A stretch of DNA of 64,000 nt from Achatina immaculata (Eukaryota; Mollusca; Gastropoda; Stylommatophora; Achatinidae). Location: the NCBI GenBank assembly GCA_009760885.1, contig CM019692.1, positions 56,224,964-56,288,963 of the forward strand, read 5' to 3'. A program made the position numbers and the translations under genes. Below, piece after piece: positions 32,296 through 43,445 of the stretch (position 1 is its first letter; each line of letters begins with the position of its first letter). The notes beneath the pieces were generated by a model. That model saw only the letters and a program-made list of their open reading frames with translations, was not told where the DNA came from and did not search any database.

Positions 32296-33540
32296 TACAG
32301 ATTTAACAGTATATTTAACAGTAGCCATGTTTTCATTTTTGGTTTGTTTGTTTGTTTGTTGTTAACAATCGGTTAAGTTTTTGTTCTCAGTATGTTTCTA
32401 GGGTGTTTTTCTCTGTTTCTTCTGTTTTACTATGGCGTTAATAACTTTTTTTTCTGCATCGTTAAAACAGAAGCAAAATAAGAAAAATTTGGATTCTGTT
32501 TGTGTTTGGTTGCCCACCGCGAAGTTTTATGTGTGTTGTAGAGTGTCCGTCTACTGGCTTGTCTCATGAATGTTTCACCCGTCTATGCCTGGGATTACGC
32601 TAAAGTAGACGCCTACGCTTGGGATGATGCTAAAGTAGACGTTGCTTCTTGTAATATAATGTACAGTACCTGAAAGTTTTTTTTTTCTTTACGTCTTTCT
32701 GTTATTATTATTATTATTTTAATGGAAAGAATTCCTCCCTACATTAGTCTTTATAGCCCATATTCTAGGGTTTTCTAGCTGGTTTACTGAGCTGATAGGG
32801 AGCTCTGCTCCTCGGGGTAGACGGTTACTGGCAGGGGCCTCCGAGAGATATTTTGTCAGCCGGCGAAGAACTATTTCCTCTCAGTTTGTCCGTTTTCATC
32901 CACTATGGTGGCTCCAAGCCCTCATGGCCCACCCTTAAAACAGAAAACTCCAGCCCCGAAGCGATACACCGTTTGGACCCCACCCCCCAACCCTCACTCC
33001 GTAGTGCCTGGTTGCTCGTCCCTCCCTATCTATAGTCAGTTATTCTTTTTATTAATTATCTTTCTTTCGAGCGCGAAGCGCTTTGTACTTTTCTAAACCA
33101 ACATACAACGTTGTGTTGTGTATTCTTTCAAAGACAGAGGTAAAAATCGCTGTTTCCATGTCATTAAGCTATACTGGGAATACGGCGCCCCCAGTATATT
33201 CAAGCTGTCTTATATATCTCTTTGTTTTCTATAGTTAGCTAGTTACAGATATTCAAAGATCACGTTTGTTGTTCTTTATAATCGCATCTTGAATTTAGTT
33301 TTCGGAACGATTCAACATTCTAGGGATGGTATAATTTCATCTTTCTTACATATTCTCGTTTTGCTAATATCCAACGTCAAAAAAAAAAAAGTTTCTTATA
33401 AATATACTCAATTTTCATAAAAATGATATAAACAATTCAAATAAGAGGCCAGTAGTCTGTGCAATAATTACCATCGAAACAAAGAGACAGTCCATAAGCA
33501 ATTTTCTGTCTGTATTTCTAAAATGTAGAAATAGTGGAGT
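32296..33540. other. Unassigned stretch
   Basis: A two-copy 30-bp duplication (CCTACGCTTGGGATGATGCTAAAGTAGAC type) lies at 32580-32641. No supported exon. Two overlapping frames at 32853-33096 are proline-rich but short. Confidence 0.4.
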
Positions 33541-33544
33541 TTCA

Positions 33545-34865
33545 GTTCATTCATTCATTCATTTGCATGTCCATTACGGAACTTTGCTTCCCTAACAGCA
33601 CTCCTGTAGACCTCTCGGTTGTGAGCAAGATGGCCTGCTGCCGATGCATCCATTTGTAGATCATCAACGATGTCTTGCAGCCATCTTCGCCTTGGTCTTC
33701 CTCTCTTTCTTTTTCCCATTATGTCCCCTTCCAAGAGGTCTTCTCTAGATTGTCATGACGTTTAATGTGTCCAAAATATTTTAAGTTTTTTTTCTGTTTA
33801 ATCCTCTTTACTACCAGTCATATTCAATATTAAGTTCTTGTAGTATGGATATATTTGTTCTTTTTTGTGTCCATGATATTTGAAGAATTCTTCTGTAGCA
33901 TTTACACTCAAAGGCATTTATGTGTTTCTCAGCTGTTTTCTTAAGTGTCCAGGTCTCACAGGCATATGTTGCGATGGGAAAGATGGATGCCCTTAAAAAT
34001 CTTATTTTTGTAGTTCTGTCTGTTCCTCTCCACAGATTCTTTAGTTGTTTTACTTTCTGAAGAGCGATAGATGTCCTTTTAATTTTCCTCATTGTATCTC
34101 CATTATAGTAGTGATCCAAGATATTCAAAACTCTCAACTTCTTCCAATTTTTCCTCATTGATACATATTTCAGCTGCCTTGTTTGTTTTGTCAGTTGTCA
34201 TCAATTTAGTTTTCTTCGCATTAAGATAGAGGTTTTGCTCTTCGCTGTTCTTAAAGACTGACATAATTAGTTTTTCCATTCCTTTTTGTGTTGTGGACAG
34301 TAATACTGTGTCATCAGCATATCTAATCTCTGGTATTTTATAACCTAAAAATGTTATGGGATCGTAATATTCTTTGTCTATATCGTCTCTTACATTCCTC
34401 ATTATATTTTCAGTACATAAGTTAAATAAGTAAGGCGACAATATGCACCCCTGACGGAGCCCTTGTTTTATGTTGTTTCACCATTTATTCTTACTGCTGC
34501 CTGTTGGTCTAGATACAGCAGTGATGTTAATTGTATCAAATGTGTTGGAAATCCTATTTTTTCCATTATTTCCCAAAGTTTCTGGTGTTGTAAACAATCA
34601 AATGCCTTTGAGTAGTCTATAAAAGATAAATATAGATTCACATTAATCTCTCTGCATTTCTCTATTATTAATCTTATATTGAATACATGATTTCTTAATT
34701 CTCTTCCTTGCCAGAAACCAGCTTGGACTATATTGACTTCTTCTATTTTCTTACGAAGTCTACCCATTATGACTTTTAACAGAATTTTACTGGCATGACT
34801 AATCAGGGCAACAGTTCTGTAGTTTGTGCATAATTTCAGGTTACCCTGACGTTTCAGTACTTATT
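33545..34865 (-). mobile_element. LINE-A, longest copy: partial RT plus C-terminus
   Basis: Minus strand from 34865: LCTNYRTVALISHASKILLK (RT motif 1), QAGFWQGRELRNHVFNIRLI, YLSFIDYSKAFDCLQHQKLW (catalytic Asp), a break at about 34445-34467 where RQG(C)LSP lies, MSPYLFNLCTENIM, IPEIRYADDTVLLSTTQKGM (intact YADD), LYLNAKKTKLM, LKNLWRGTDRTTKIRFLRAS, TYACETWTLKKTAEKHINAF and the 3' end with GRPRRRWLQDIVDDL. It ends at a (TCAT)n run (33549-33563 on plus). Endonuclease and N-terminal parts are missing, and at least three frame breaks make it a dead copy. Confidence 0.9.
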
Positions 34866-35510
34866 GCAAATATCCTACGATAACGAGTCAAAAGGTAACC
34901 GCAGATAAAGGAACGTAACCGATGAAAAATACAATATGTGACAAGATTTTCCGACTCGCCCTCCAGTCTTTTTCATGCGTATTTTCATGTAGCCATTACC
35001 TATGAAGAAAGAATGTTACAGTTCACTAAAGGTAGCTTGTTTTATCTATTTCCAGTCTAAATGTTTAGACACTATATTTCCTTATATATCGTTGCCCTTC
35101 CTATTTATTCAGATTAGTTGCTGCATTTGTTTTGTTTTTTTTTTCCACAATGTCACTTGCCCCGCCCCTCCCCCTCCCCTTATCCTCCTGTGAAGGCATA
35201 TCTTCTCTCGGTCTAGCTTTTTTCTCATTCAGTTTTTTTTCCGTTACTGCCAACGTCTCTTATCTTCTGTCCTCTCGTGGAATGTCCTCAGACAACTAAC
35301 TTTGTCTTTCCATGGGTGCAGAAAAGGTTCTTGGTGTTTGTGGTCTCCATATTTCTTTCTTAAGTGTTATAAAACACATTTTAGGAATTTATCTGAATCG
35401 CGGTTCTCTATAGACGCACGAATAGTTCTTTTGAGTATACGTATATATACCTTGTATAAAATTAAATATATAAATATACACAAAGCCACTGCAGTAAAGC
35501 TGTGGTAACA
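34866..35510. other. Unassigned stretch
   Basis: No supported feature. Confidence 0.4.
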
Positions 35511-35605
35511 AAATGTGAGAACTATTTAAAACACACCCAGGAGCAGCTTTATTAATTAACGAGAACACAGTTCTAACGTTTTGGTTCACGCCTTAATCAT
35601 ACATC
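35511..35605 (-). mobile_element. R2 repeat copy 3, diverged
   Basis: The reverse complement reads TGTATGATTAAGGCGTGAACCAAAACGTTAG, then AATTAATAAAGCTGCTCC in pieces, the same order as copies 1 and 2. The mini-stem is lost (GCC to ACC), so any ribozyme-like fold is destroyed. Confidence 0.6.
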
Positions 35606-35770
35606 TTAATCATACACCTTAATCATACATATTAATCATACACCTCTATCTACCTCATTACTACACCTTAATCATATATCTTAATAATACACCTCTATCT
35701 ACCTCATTACTGAAACTAGTCTTACCGCAGTCGTCATCTCTCTTTCACCTTAATCATACAGAACTACACA
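35590..35770 (+). repeat. Tandem array seeded from the R2 end
   Basis: Repeated CTTAATCATACA(C/T) units, with a larger repeat ACACCTCTATCTACCTCATTACT occurring twice. The unit equals the GTATGATTAAGG segment of R2 read on the other strand, so the array appears to have grown out of the element. Confidence 0.75.
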
Positions 35771-36252
35771 GGACAAAGAGATAGGAAAAGAACAGAAAAT
35801 ATACTGTATATGTGTCAGGAGTGCTCATCTAGGGACATGCAACCCGTGGAGACCTTCTTTACATGGTCCGTGAGGATAATGAAAAAAAAAAAGCAATCTG
35901 TTTGATTAAACATTGATATCGTTAGTCAAGAAAATGAGTTTTAGTTGTATTCTGTGAACTAGAATAATCACTGTAGCCCCAGCTAACTGTGCTGTCCGTA
36001 AGTGAAATCTGCGAACGGTGTTAGGTAACTCGGAGAAAACAAAATTGGTTGATTCTAAATGCGATTCATCGATACAGCTTTGCCCTAAGAATTCTTTTCA
36101 TATTGTATCCCTGCTGATATATATTTTGCAAATTCAGAACATGCGCTGCACCTGTTTTTTCGTTTGTTGCTTGTCCGTTTGTGTCATTATTTCATACAGG
36201 CCCAAGTTTTCCGCAGTGTATAGTATCTCTGACTTTCGCTGAGGAAGCAATT
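35771..36252. other. Unassigned stretch
   Basis: No supported feature; followed by (TTA)n at 36253-36283. Confidence 0.4.
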
Positions 36253-36283
36253 ATTGTTATTGTTATTATTATTATTATTATTA
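36253..36283 (+). repeat. (TTA)n microsatellite
   Basis: About ten TTA/TTG units. Confidence 0.9.
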
Positions 36284-36439
36284 TTTGGGAGGATAGGTAG
36301 GCTGCTGTCATGTGGTGTACGTCATTTTTATTTGTTTGTTCATGTATTGTTTCGTTTTGTAATGTTTCGTTTTCCCGAAGTTGTGAATTGTTCCTTCCAG
36401 GTCCATTTTGCTATCTTTACTTTGGGAGCAGGTGGTGGA

Positions 36440-36690
36440 TGGAATGGGAGAGCAGCCGACAAATAATGTTGGTTATGGTCACCATTCTATGATGGTAGGC
36501 AGATGATCTCAATGTAGGGACAATGGCTACGATCGCTGACTAGTACAGTCACTGCCCGGAAGGAAAGCTATGGTAAACTATCTTCTGGAAATATACCAAG
36601 AAACCCAAACAACAACATCGCCTACAGGAGTTGCTGTTAGGGAGCCAAAGTTCCGCAAGGGACATTTAAATGAATGAATGAATACTTTGA
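36440..36690 (+). mobile_element. Chimeric retroposon, second copy of the shared head
   Basis: Head: GAGAGCAGCCGAC, TTGGTTATGGTCACCATTCTA, GATGATCTCAATGTAGGGAC, GGCTACGATC, AAACCCAAACAACAACAT. After that comes the last about 65 bases of LINE-A (GCCTACAGGAG, AAGTTCCGCAAGGGACAT) and an (ATGA)n tail at 36670-36687. Compare 8277-8610, where the same head joins the LINE about 100 bases earlier. Confidence 0.78.
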
Positions 36691-37085
36691 TTCACATCTT
36701 TGCTGATTTAAGGAAGATATTCTGCGTTTGAATACTCGTTTATACTTATTTATTTATTTATCTTTTTATTTATTTATTTATTTATCTTTTTGTTTTGAAA
36801 TAATTCGCCTGACTTGTTTACCTTTGATAGGTCTATTTGTTTTTGTGTGTGTGTGTTAATTTTATTTTTTTTAGTTTGTGCCTTTGTGTGACTTATTTAT
36901 TTCAAATCTCAGTAGCAGATTTAATCTTGCCTGGGCATTTTATCTTTAGATATTTGGTCCAAAATAACAGCAGTTAAATACTTTTAAACACATTCCCCCC
37001 CCCCCCCCGGTATGTGCCTGCCCTGTTTAGAAGTCCCTGGTTATTAAATGAAAGGACGAGAATGCTAAAATTCGACAAGAAAATC
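36691..37085. other. AT-rich stretch with (TTTA)n
   Basis: TTTA repeats at 36745-36790, a short GT run near 36845 and a C run at 36993-37007. No gene. Confidence 0.5.
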
Positions 37086-37379
37086 TGTATTTCTTCTTCT
37101 TATTCGTCGTCGTCGTCATTGGCGCAGACATCGACTCTGGTTTTCATTACCGCCGTAAGAGGTTCTCCTGTAGTAGGCTGGGGTCCGGCCAGGCCCCGTG
37201 CCTGGGTGGGTTGCGTAGATGGCAACTCTGCAGGTTGCGGGATGTGGTGTCTCTACTGCTCTTGGTCGCTGCCACATAGGCAAGTTTACAGTTTCTGGTG
37301 TAGATGGTGTCTCAGCCTTCAGTGTCCTGTTCTCAGTCTGAAAATTATGGCTTGATTGTTTCTTGACAGTTTATAATAA
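37086..37379. other. Unassigned GC-richer stretch
   Basis: Starts with CTT/CGT triplets (37091-37118), then unique mixed sequence. Might belong to a diverged R1-type insertion but does not match the R1 body. Confidence 0.3.
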
Positions 37380-37571
37380 TATAAAAAGCAGGGTGCGCGT
37401 GGAATGCTTCTTTATCAGACTCCACCACCATGGGGATTATGGCGATCCCTGCCCCGTTAGCCAGGCTATTCTTGTTACTGGGGGTACCAACAAAGAGGTG
37501 GGACAGGGTCTTGATCAGCCACGGTTCGATAACCCTGGCCTTATGGGTCGCTGATTGCCTAATCAGACAGC
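37380..37571 (-). repeat. R1 GAA-tail repeat, copy 6, partial
   Basis: Only the half away from the GAA tail: ATGCTTCTTTATCAGACTCC, ACCACCATGGGGATTATGGC, CCTGCCCCGTTAGCCAGGC, GACAGGGTCTTGATCAGCC, GGTCGCTGATTGCC. Closest here to copy 4. Confidence 0.85.
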
Positions 37572-38287
37572 GTCTTTATTCTTACCCCACCCCCCCCCCT
37601 TCCGTGATCAGGTATAAAATACTTCTTAAAACATGTTATAGATATACAAAACGTAATCATATTTAGAGATCCTAAAATATTACAAATATATGAACAAGTC
37701 ACTTGTAAGTTTCTTATTTCATTCACTCATTATATGATAAATCGCCATCTTGTGTTACCCTGGGTATTTCTGATTTAAAATCAGACGCAATTTTTTTTTT
37801 CCGTGTATCACTTGATTAGTTCCTTCTAATATCTTTTTTTATCCTTTAAATTAAGTCTTTAGTTTTCTCTTTCCCCTGAGTTTTAGTGTGATTCTCAGCC
37901 TCTCTAACTTATGTCTTCTCACGGTATCTCCAAAAAATACTGATATTTATTTTCATTTTTTAAAAATGCTTTTAATTAATTTTCATTGTTCTGCAACTTC
38001 TCTGAGAAGTTATTCATTATTTTTGGCCATTAATGATATAAGTTGTACCTCTCTATATCCATCTCTCTTTTTGTTTATAATCGTCGTCACTGGGGTGTAT
38101 ATCAAAACGGTGACATAAGGAATGAAAAAAAAAAAAACAACATAAATACCGTGTTGAAGAAGTGACATGATCAAGGAGTGAAAATTAGATATGTTTACTG
38201 AAAATATTTCCAAGTGAAAAATCAAATAAGTAATAGTTTCAAATAATCACAAATGACATCGTCACAGATTTTTTTTTTTTTAATTCG
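37572..38287. other. Unassigned AT-rich stretch
   Basis: C run at 37589-37599; otherwise nothing supported. Confidence 0.4.
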
Positions 38288-38385
38288 ATTGTTATATAAA
38301 AATAACTTCTTTTGTTATATAAAAATAGCTTCTTCTGTTATATAAAGATAAATCCTTCTATTATATAAAGATAAATCCTTCGATA
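38288..38385 (+). repeat. 27-bp tandem repeat, four units
   Basis: GTTATATAAAAATAACTTCTTTT type units. Confidence 0.85.
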
Positions 38386-38577
38386 ATTCATTTCTCTGTT
38401 CTGCTAACCCTTAACCTAGATGTCACTGGCGTCACAGTGGTCTTTCTCCTGCGCGTGTGGTAATCATTCGAATTATGTCTGTAATCATCTAATCTATAGA
38501 TTAATACAAGATGCGTCGCTCCTTCGTTATATATCCGTGTTATCCCACTGAACATAATCTTCTTTTTTTTTTTTGGC

Positions 38578-38668
38578 TTCTTTGATATGTCACTTTTTGG
38601 ATATGTCACTCCTTTGATATGTCACTCCCTCGACAAATCACTCCTTTCTATGTGTCACTCCTGTGAAC
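38578..38668 (+). repeat. 18-19-bp tandem repeat
   Basis: About five units of TTTGATATGTCACTCC with variants. Confidence 0.8.
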
Positions 38669-38769
38669 TGCTTTCCTTTCATCAAAATTGTGGCTCATAT
38701 TACTCAAATAGCTAGCGGGGAAATATGATGAGAACACATATAACCTTGTAAAGAACGATTTTTTGTTGC

Positions 38770-39367
38770 AGATTTTATAAAGATTCTTTAAGGTTTCGAT
38801 TAAACTAAGTTCTAGTGATTCTTTAAGGTTCAGTTTCAATAAAGTTCTAATAATTCTTTAAGGTTCAGATTAGACTAAGTTCTAGTAATTCTTTAAAGTT
38901 CAGTTTTAATAAAGTTCTAATAATTCTTTAAGGTTCAGATTAAACTAAGTTCTAATAACTTTTTAAGGTTCAGATTAAACACATTTTTAGTGTTTCTTTA
39001 AGGTTCAGATTAAACAAGTTCTAATAATTCTTTAAGGTTCAAATTAAACTAAGTTCTAATAACTCTTTAAGATTCAGATTAAACAAAGTTCAAATAATTC
39101 TTTAAGGTTCAAATTAAACAAATTTCTAATAATTCTTTAATGTTCAAATTAAAGTAATTTCTAATATTCTTTAAGGTTCATATTAAAAATAAGTTCTAAA
39201 GATTCTTTAAGGTTCAAATTAAAGTAATTTCTAATATTCTTTAAGGTTCATATTAGAAATAAGTTCTAAAGATTCTTTAAGGTTCAAATTAAAGTAATTT
39301 CTAATATTCTTTAAGGTTCATATTAAAAATAAGTTCTAAAGATTCTTTAAGGTTCAAATTAAACTAA
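38770..39367 (+). repeat. 35-bp tandem repeat with higher-order units
   Basis: About 17 units of AGTTCTAATAATTCTTTAAGGTTCAGATTAAACTA-type sequence (shown here in parts: AGTTCTAATAATTC, TTTAAGGTTCAG, ATTAAACTA). From about 39130 two variant units alternate as a block of about 65-68 bp repeated three times, i.e. a higher-order repeat has begun to form. Confidence 0.9.
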
Positions 39368-40304
39368 CTTCATCAACGCAGAACTTTGCTACTTAGACGG
39401 AGCCGTTGGAGTTAAATATGATTTACTTTCGCCCACTCACTCACTCACACACGCACACGCGCACACACACTCACATACAAAACCATATACAAGGATTATA
39501 ACACAGAATACGAAGGAAAGAATTCTGAAGGGCACGAAGAAATACAGAGAAGAATTAGAAAAAAAAACAAAAAACTTAATGCACCTTAAACTAACAATCG
39601 GAACTTCCCACACAACTTCATGGGAATACCTAGATCAGGGAATTTCAGAGACAAACACTGTCAGTAAAATCTTTCACGTCTGAAAAAAAAAAAAAAAAAC
39701 TATAATGGCTATTAACAGTTTGAAAAAAGTCTCACAAGTTCTATTTCAGTTCATACTCCACGTGCCCGTACAAATCCTTTTCCCAGAGTTCCTTAATTAA
39801 AAAAAAAATGTAACCCCTTGAAGGAAAGAAAATTTAAAAGATTGAGCTAAATATCCCAACGTAAAGAAGTGTAGGTAGAATATATACGTCTAAATAATAG
39901 GACGATCAGTGGCAGGTAAATGAAAATGTATATGTATTTATACTTAAGATGAAGGCATTAGAATGGAAAACAATTAAAGCAAATAATTTAGCGACTTAGG
40001 CAGAAGATCATACAAGAAGAAAGAACTATCTAAAAAGCGAAAGAATATAACCAACTATTTCTTACAATAAGGAAACACAATAAAATAAACTGAATTTAAA
40101 ATTTCAAACAAGAAGAAAAACAGCATTAAAATCAGGTCTCTAAACCCCAGATATAGGTTATTAGAATTATTACACTTAACAACAACAACTTAAAAACCAA
40201 GTAGACAGCCAGTAAGTAAGGGTAGACAGGCTGTTTAAGATGCTGCTGTATAAGACACAATGAAGAAAATTACACAACAGAAGATAAGGAAATAGTAGAA
40301 ACTT
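39368..40304. other. Unassigned AT-rich stretch
   Basis: CA-rich patch at 39444-39478 and A runs. No supported gene. Confidence 0.4.
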
Positions 40305-40590
40305 TGAGTCACGTCACAGATAAGGGAAATAGCAGAAATGTGAGTCCCAGCACAGATAAGGAAATAGCGGAAACTTTGAGTCACGTCACAGATAAGGAAA
40401 TAGCAGAAACTTTGAGTCCCGTCACAGATAAAGGAAATAGCAGAAATGTGAGTCCCAGCACAGATAAGGAAAGAGCAGAAACTTTGAGTCCCAGCACAGA
40501 TAAGGAAAAAGAAGAAACTTTGAGTCCCGTCACAGATAAGGAAAAAGAAGAAACTTTGAGTCCCGTCACAGATAAGGAAAAAGCACAAAC
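40305..40590 (+). repeat. 36-bp minisatellite, about eight units
   Basis: Units of AGATAAGGAAATAGCAGAAACTTTGAGTCCCGTCAC in pieces; some lack or gain a few bases. The 12-codon period gives TDKEIAETLSxV frames on plus and several minus frames, none with independent support. Confidence 0.92.
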
Positions 40591-40659
40591 CATCGCAGGT
40601 CTAAAATGAATGTCCCTGCGTCCAAATAATTCAAGATAATCAGTAAAGAAAAAGGGAAA

Positions 40660-40927
40660 TTGGGTAGCGAAGTGGTAAGTACAGTAGCCTCTCATGTCGA
40701 AGGTTCATGGTTCGAACCTGGCTAGAGGCGTCTCCAGTCACTCCAGCTGCAGACATGGGTACTTGGGTTCTTCTGGAGTTGGGGAATGAAAGGCAGCCAG
40801 GGAGTGATGATGACCACATCACTCTGTAGTGTACCGACAGGTCAACAAACATAAGGACACTCTGCACGACATCCAGCAAGTGCCTCCACAGCACAAAACA
40901 GGACTTCCTTCGCTGTTACCTTGTGAT
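40660..40927 (+). mobile_element. SINE-1, full-length but diverged
   Basis: tRNA-like head with B box GGTTCGAACCTGGC at about 40709, body CTTCTGGAGTTGGGGAA, CACATCACTCTGTAGTGTACC, GACAGGTCAACAAACATAAGG and a 3' end GTTACCTTGTG. Aligns with the copies at 58850 and 42389. Confidence 0.75.
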
Positions 40928-41072
40928 TAATGAAAATGAACTTTTCACTGAAAAAAAAAAAAGCATCAAACAATGTGAAATAATGACAGAAAATGAATGA
41001 TATTCTGTATAAAAGGGGACTTTAAGAAATGATCATTGTTAAGTAAATCGTTATGAAATGTTAGCTTTTTTA

Positions 41073-41410
41073 TATTCTTCTTCGATAATTCTCAGACGTC
41101 AACTTGTGTACATCCGAAATAACTGCCAATCGGAGTTAGGGTACATCCCCATAAAGCTTCTCTTGAAATGATATTAGTACTGGCCGCATCTGTTTTCCCC
41201 TCCTCCGACTCATATGTTGGGCACTCTGCAGAATATGCTCTCCCGCCATCTTACGAGTGCCACTTGTGGCACATGGCAGTTGTCCCGGTCTTGATCTTGT
41301 CGTAAAGGCGGTTACCTGGTTGGTTGTGACCGGAGCGAAACCGAGAAATGATCGCCTGCTCTTCACTGCCGCGCTGGCAGCAAGCATCATCTTTCTGATA
41401 AGCCTAGGAC
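41073..41410 (-). mobile_element. LINE-E 3' end (RNase H / C-terminal region)
   Basis: Minus strand contains QVTAFTTRSRPGQLPCATSG, then GEHILQSAQHMSRRRGKQMR and FQEKLYGDVP before the stop. This matches the C-terminal layout FRLRTGH...CG...EHILQxCPxY...WP...KLYG of LINEs with an RNase H region. A GAAGAAGAA tail follows (TTCTTCTTC at 41075-41083 on plus). The canonical CP of EHILQxCP is lost. An opposite-strand 78-codon ORF with a hydrophobic stretch is its shadow. Confidence 0.55.
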
Positions 41411-41420
41411 GTTGTTTTGA

Positions 41421-41752
41421 CTGTTTTGCTTTTGAATGTTCATTTCATCGCACGTTTAGCTTCCTCGTATGTCATGGTGGTATCTGTTTGTGATAATCTG
41501 GCACTTTCTTATGCTGCTGAAATATTAGCAAGTCGACACAATCCCATGTTACGGCACGGCCAAAGCGCGGGTGATGTTTCCCGGTGAAAACCAGTGTATC
41601 ACAGGATAATTTGTGTATCTTCACTGTGTTAGAGAACCGTGAAGATAAAATGATGACCGCCTCAAATATAAATGTCCAGGATATCAGACATTGAATTATT
41701 ATCATCATCATTTATTTTAACTCAAGAGACTATATTTGTTGTTGCTTGACTT
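41421..41752. other. Unassigned spacer
   Basis: No feature seen apart from a short ATC run at 41698-41712. Confidence 0.4.
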
Positions 41753-41915
41753 TGGGCTTAGAAAAGTGGTTAGAGCACTCCTCTTTCTCTGCCAGGCCTG
41801 TAGTTCAAGTCCGGCCGGAGGAGCCCCCTGATGGTATCTAACCCGGCTTTGAGTTGGGGAAGTAAATGAAGCCAGACCAAGGTGCTGGCCAGACTTTCCT
41901 CCAGTGTTCCAACTT
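41753..41915 (+). mobile_element. tRNA-headed SINE, related to SINE-1
   Basis: Has an A-box-like AAAGTGGTTAGAGCAC at about 41762, a B-box-like GTAGTTCAAGTCCGG at about 41801 and a body containing TTTGAGTTGGGGAAGTAAATG. The 3' part is lost into R1 copy 7. Confidence 0.6.
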
Positions 41916-42012
41916 GTCAAGCAAAATATTGGCACTGACACCATATCCCGTCCGTTTCTCAACGGCACGACCGCATTATCTTTAGCTGCGGTTACAAAAT
42001 TTTGCTGCGAAG

Positions 42013-42350
42013 ACGCTGTCCGTTCTGGCAATCAGCGACCCATAGTTGACGTGCTAGCGTCAGGGTTAGCGAACCATGGTCGACCAAGACCCTGTTCCAT
42101 CTTTCCGTTGGTACCCTCAGTAACAGATCTAGCTTGGCTAAAGGGGTAGGCCATAGTCCCCCATGGCAGTGGAGTCTGCTAAATAAGTACTACAAACCAG
42201 CTGAACTGAGCAAAAATAACTGCCACGACCCAGTCCCAATCCGATACGAGGCTGTCTGTCGACATGTCCAGAGCATCGGCTGCAAAGAACACCAGCTCGC
42301 AGTTCCAGGGAAATAGAAGAAGAAGAAGAAGAAGAAAAAGAAGAAGAAGA
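42013..42350 (+). repeat. R1 GAA-tail repeat, copy 7
   Basis: Opposite orientation to copies 1-6: GCAATCAGCGACCCATAG, GCTAGCGTCAGGGTTAGCG, ACCAAGACCCTGTTCC, CCCCCATGGCAGTGGAGTCTG, CGGCTGCAAAGAACACCAGC, then (GAA)n to about 42355. Confidence 0.88.
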
Positions 42351-42377
42351 AGAAATTCGTATCTTAGTGATCTCAGT

Positions 42378-42663
42378 ATATAAAGTGGTAAAAGGTAAGG
42401 TAAAGGTAATCCTGTCATGCCTTAGAGGCACATAGGGTTATAGTGTTAGTGGCCATATTTTCCTTGACCTGTCAGCACACTAGAGGGTGGTATGGTCAGT
42501 ATCACGCTTGGCCGCCTTTCTTTCCCCAACTCCAGAAGAAGTCAGGTACCCATTTCTACAGCTGGGTGACGGGGGTGCCTCCGGCCGGATTCGAACTCCC
42601 GACCTTCGCCATGAGAGACCAGTGCACTAACCACTTCGCCACTCAGACACCCATATAAAGTGG
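42378..42663 (-). mobile_element. SINE-1, full-length with 11-bp target-site duplication
   Basis: Body 42389-42652 on the minus strand: tRNA-like head (B box GAGTTCGAATCCGGCC), CACCCCCGTCACCCAGCTG, CTTCTTCTGGAGTTGGGGAA, GACAGGTCAAGGAAAATATGG, GTGCCTCTAAGGCATGACAGG, ATTACCTTTACCTTACC. The flanks ATATAAAGTGG at 42378-42388 and 42653-42663 are identical, direct evidence of retroposition and of a relatively recent insertion. Confidence 0.9.
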
Positions 42664-42849
42664 ACGTTCTTAAAATTCATGTAAGCCTTTCTTGTTCATC
42701 AAGGACATCATAATATAAAGGTGAAAATACAGAGGAATGTAGACAGTAACAACTTCAAAAGCAACATTTATTTCTGTGGTTTAAAAAAAACATACAAAAA
42801 GTAGCTCTATAAATTATGCATTTTGTGTTCGTCTCCACAAGGCAGTACA
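42664..42849. other. Unassigned spacer
   Basis: No feature seen. Confidence 0.4.
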
Positions 42850-42990
42850 GGTAAAGGTAGTCCCATAGCAAATGCCGTAAGAGGTGAAGAGTTAGAGACC
42901 TCATTATGCTGAGCCAAAAGGTAAGAGGTAGGGTGGCCAGTTCCTTTCCTCGCTGCCTTTCCTTCCCAGATTTTCTCTGGCACTCATTTT
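42850..42990 (-). mobile_element. SINE body fragment
   Basis: Minus strand contains GAGTGCCAGAGAAAATCTGG, GAAGGAAAGGCAGCGAGG, comparable to the CCAGAGAAATCTGGGAAGG body of SINE-2, with a different 3' part ending ACTACCTTTACCTG. Confidence 0.5.
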
Positions 42991-43003
42991 ACGAGGCTGG
43001 TAT

Positions 43004-43080
43004 TATCATTATTATTATTATTATTATTAGTAGTAGTAGTAGTAGTAGTAGTAATAGTAGTAGTAGTAGTAATAGTAGTA

Positions 43081-43128
<48 letters not shown>

Positions 43129-43130
43129 TT
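43004..43130 (+). repeat. (ATT)n / (AGT)n microsatellite
   Basis: ATT run then AGT run with AAT interruptions. Confidence 0.95.
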
Positions 43131-43381
43131 TCAAACCCCGCTTCGTTCCCGCTTTATGAATTATTTCGGTACAGGTATCTGGTTATTTTGTTTACTAAAT
43201 GAAATGCCTCATTCTGTACAGCACTGTCTTCTGAACAAGTCGAATACTGAATGCCACTTAATCTTAATCATGTTGCCTTGAGCTGGTCTGTGTAATCACA
43301 CACGATTTTTAGAAATTGTTACTCTCATCCAAAAAAAAAAAAAAAGTTGGATCCAGCTGTGTTAAGAGTAACTAAAATATA

Positions 43382-43445
43382 CCCGGGGGTGGCGCAGCGA
43401 TAAGAGCACCGGTTTTTATGGGGCGATAGAGCCATCTCTGCTACT
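43382..43445 (+). mobile_element. tRNA-like SINE head fragment
   Basis: GGTGGCGCAGCGATAAGAGC resembles a tRNA A box; B box not found. Tentative. Confidence 0.35.

Noticed and set aside
41257..41493. Small membrane protein on the plus strand
   Set aside because: The opposite strand encodes a recognisable LINE-E C-terminus; the hydrophobic stretch is its shadow.
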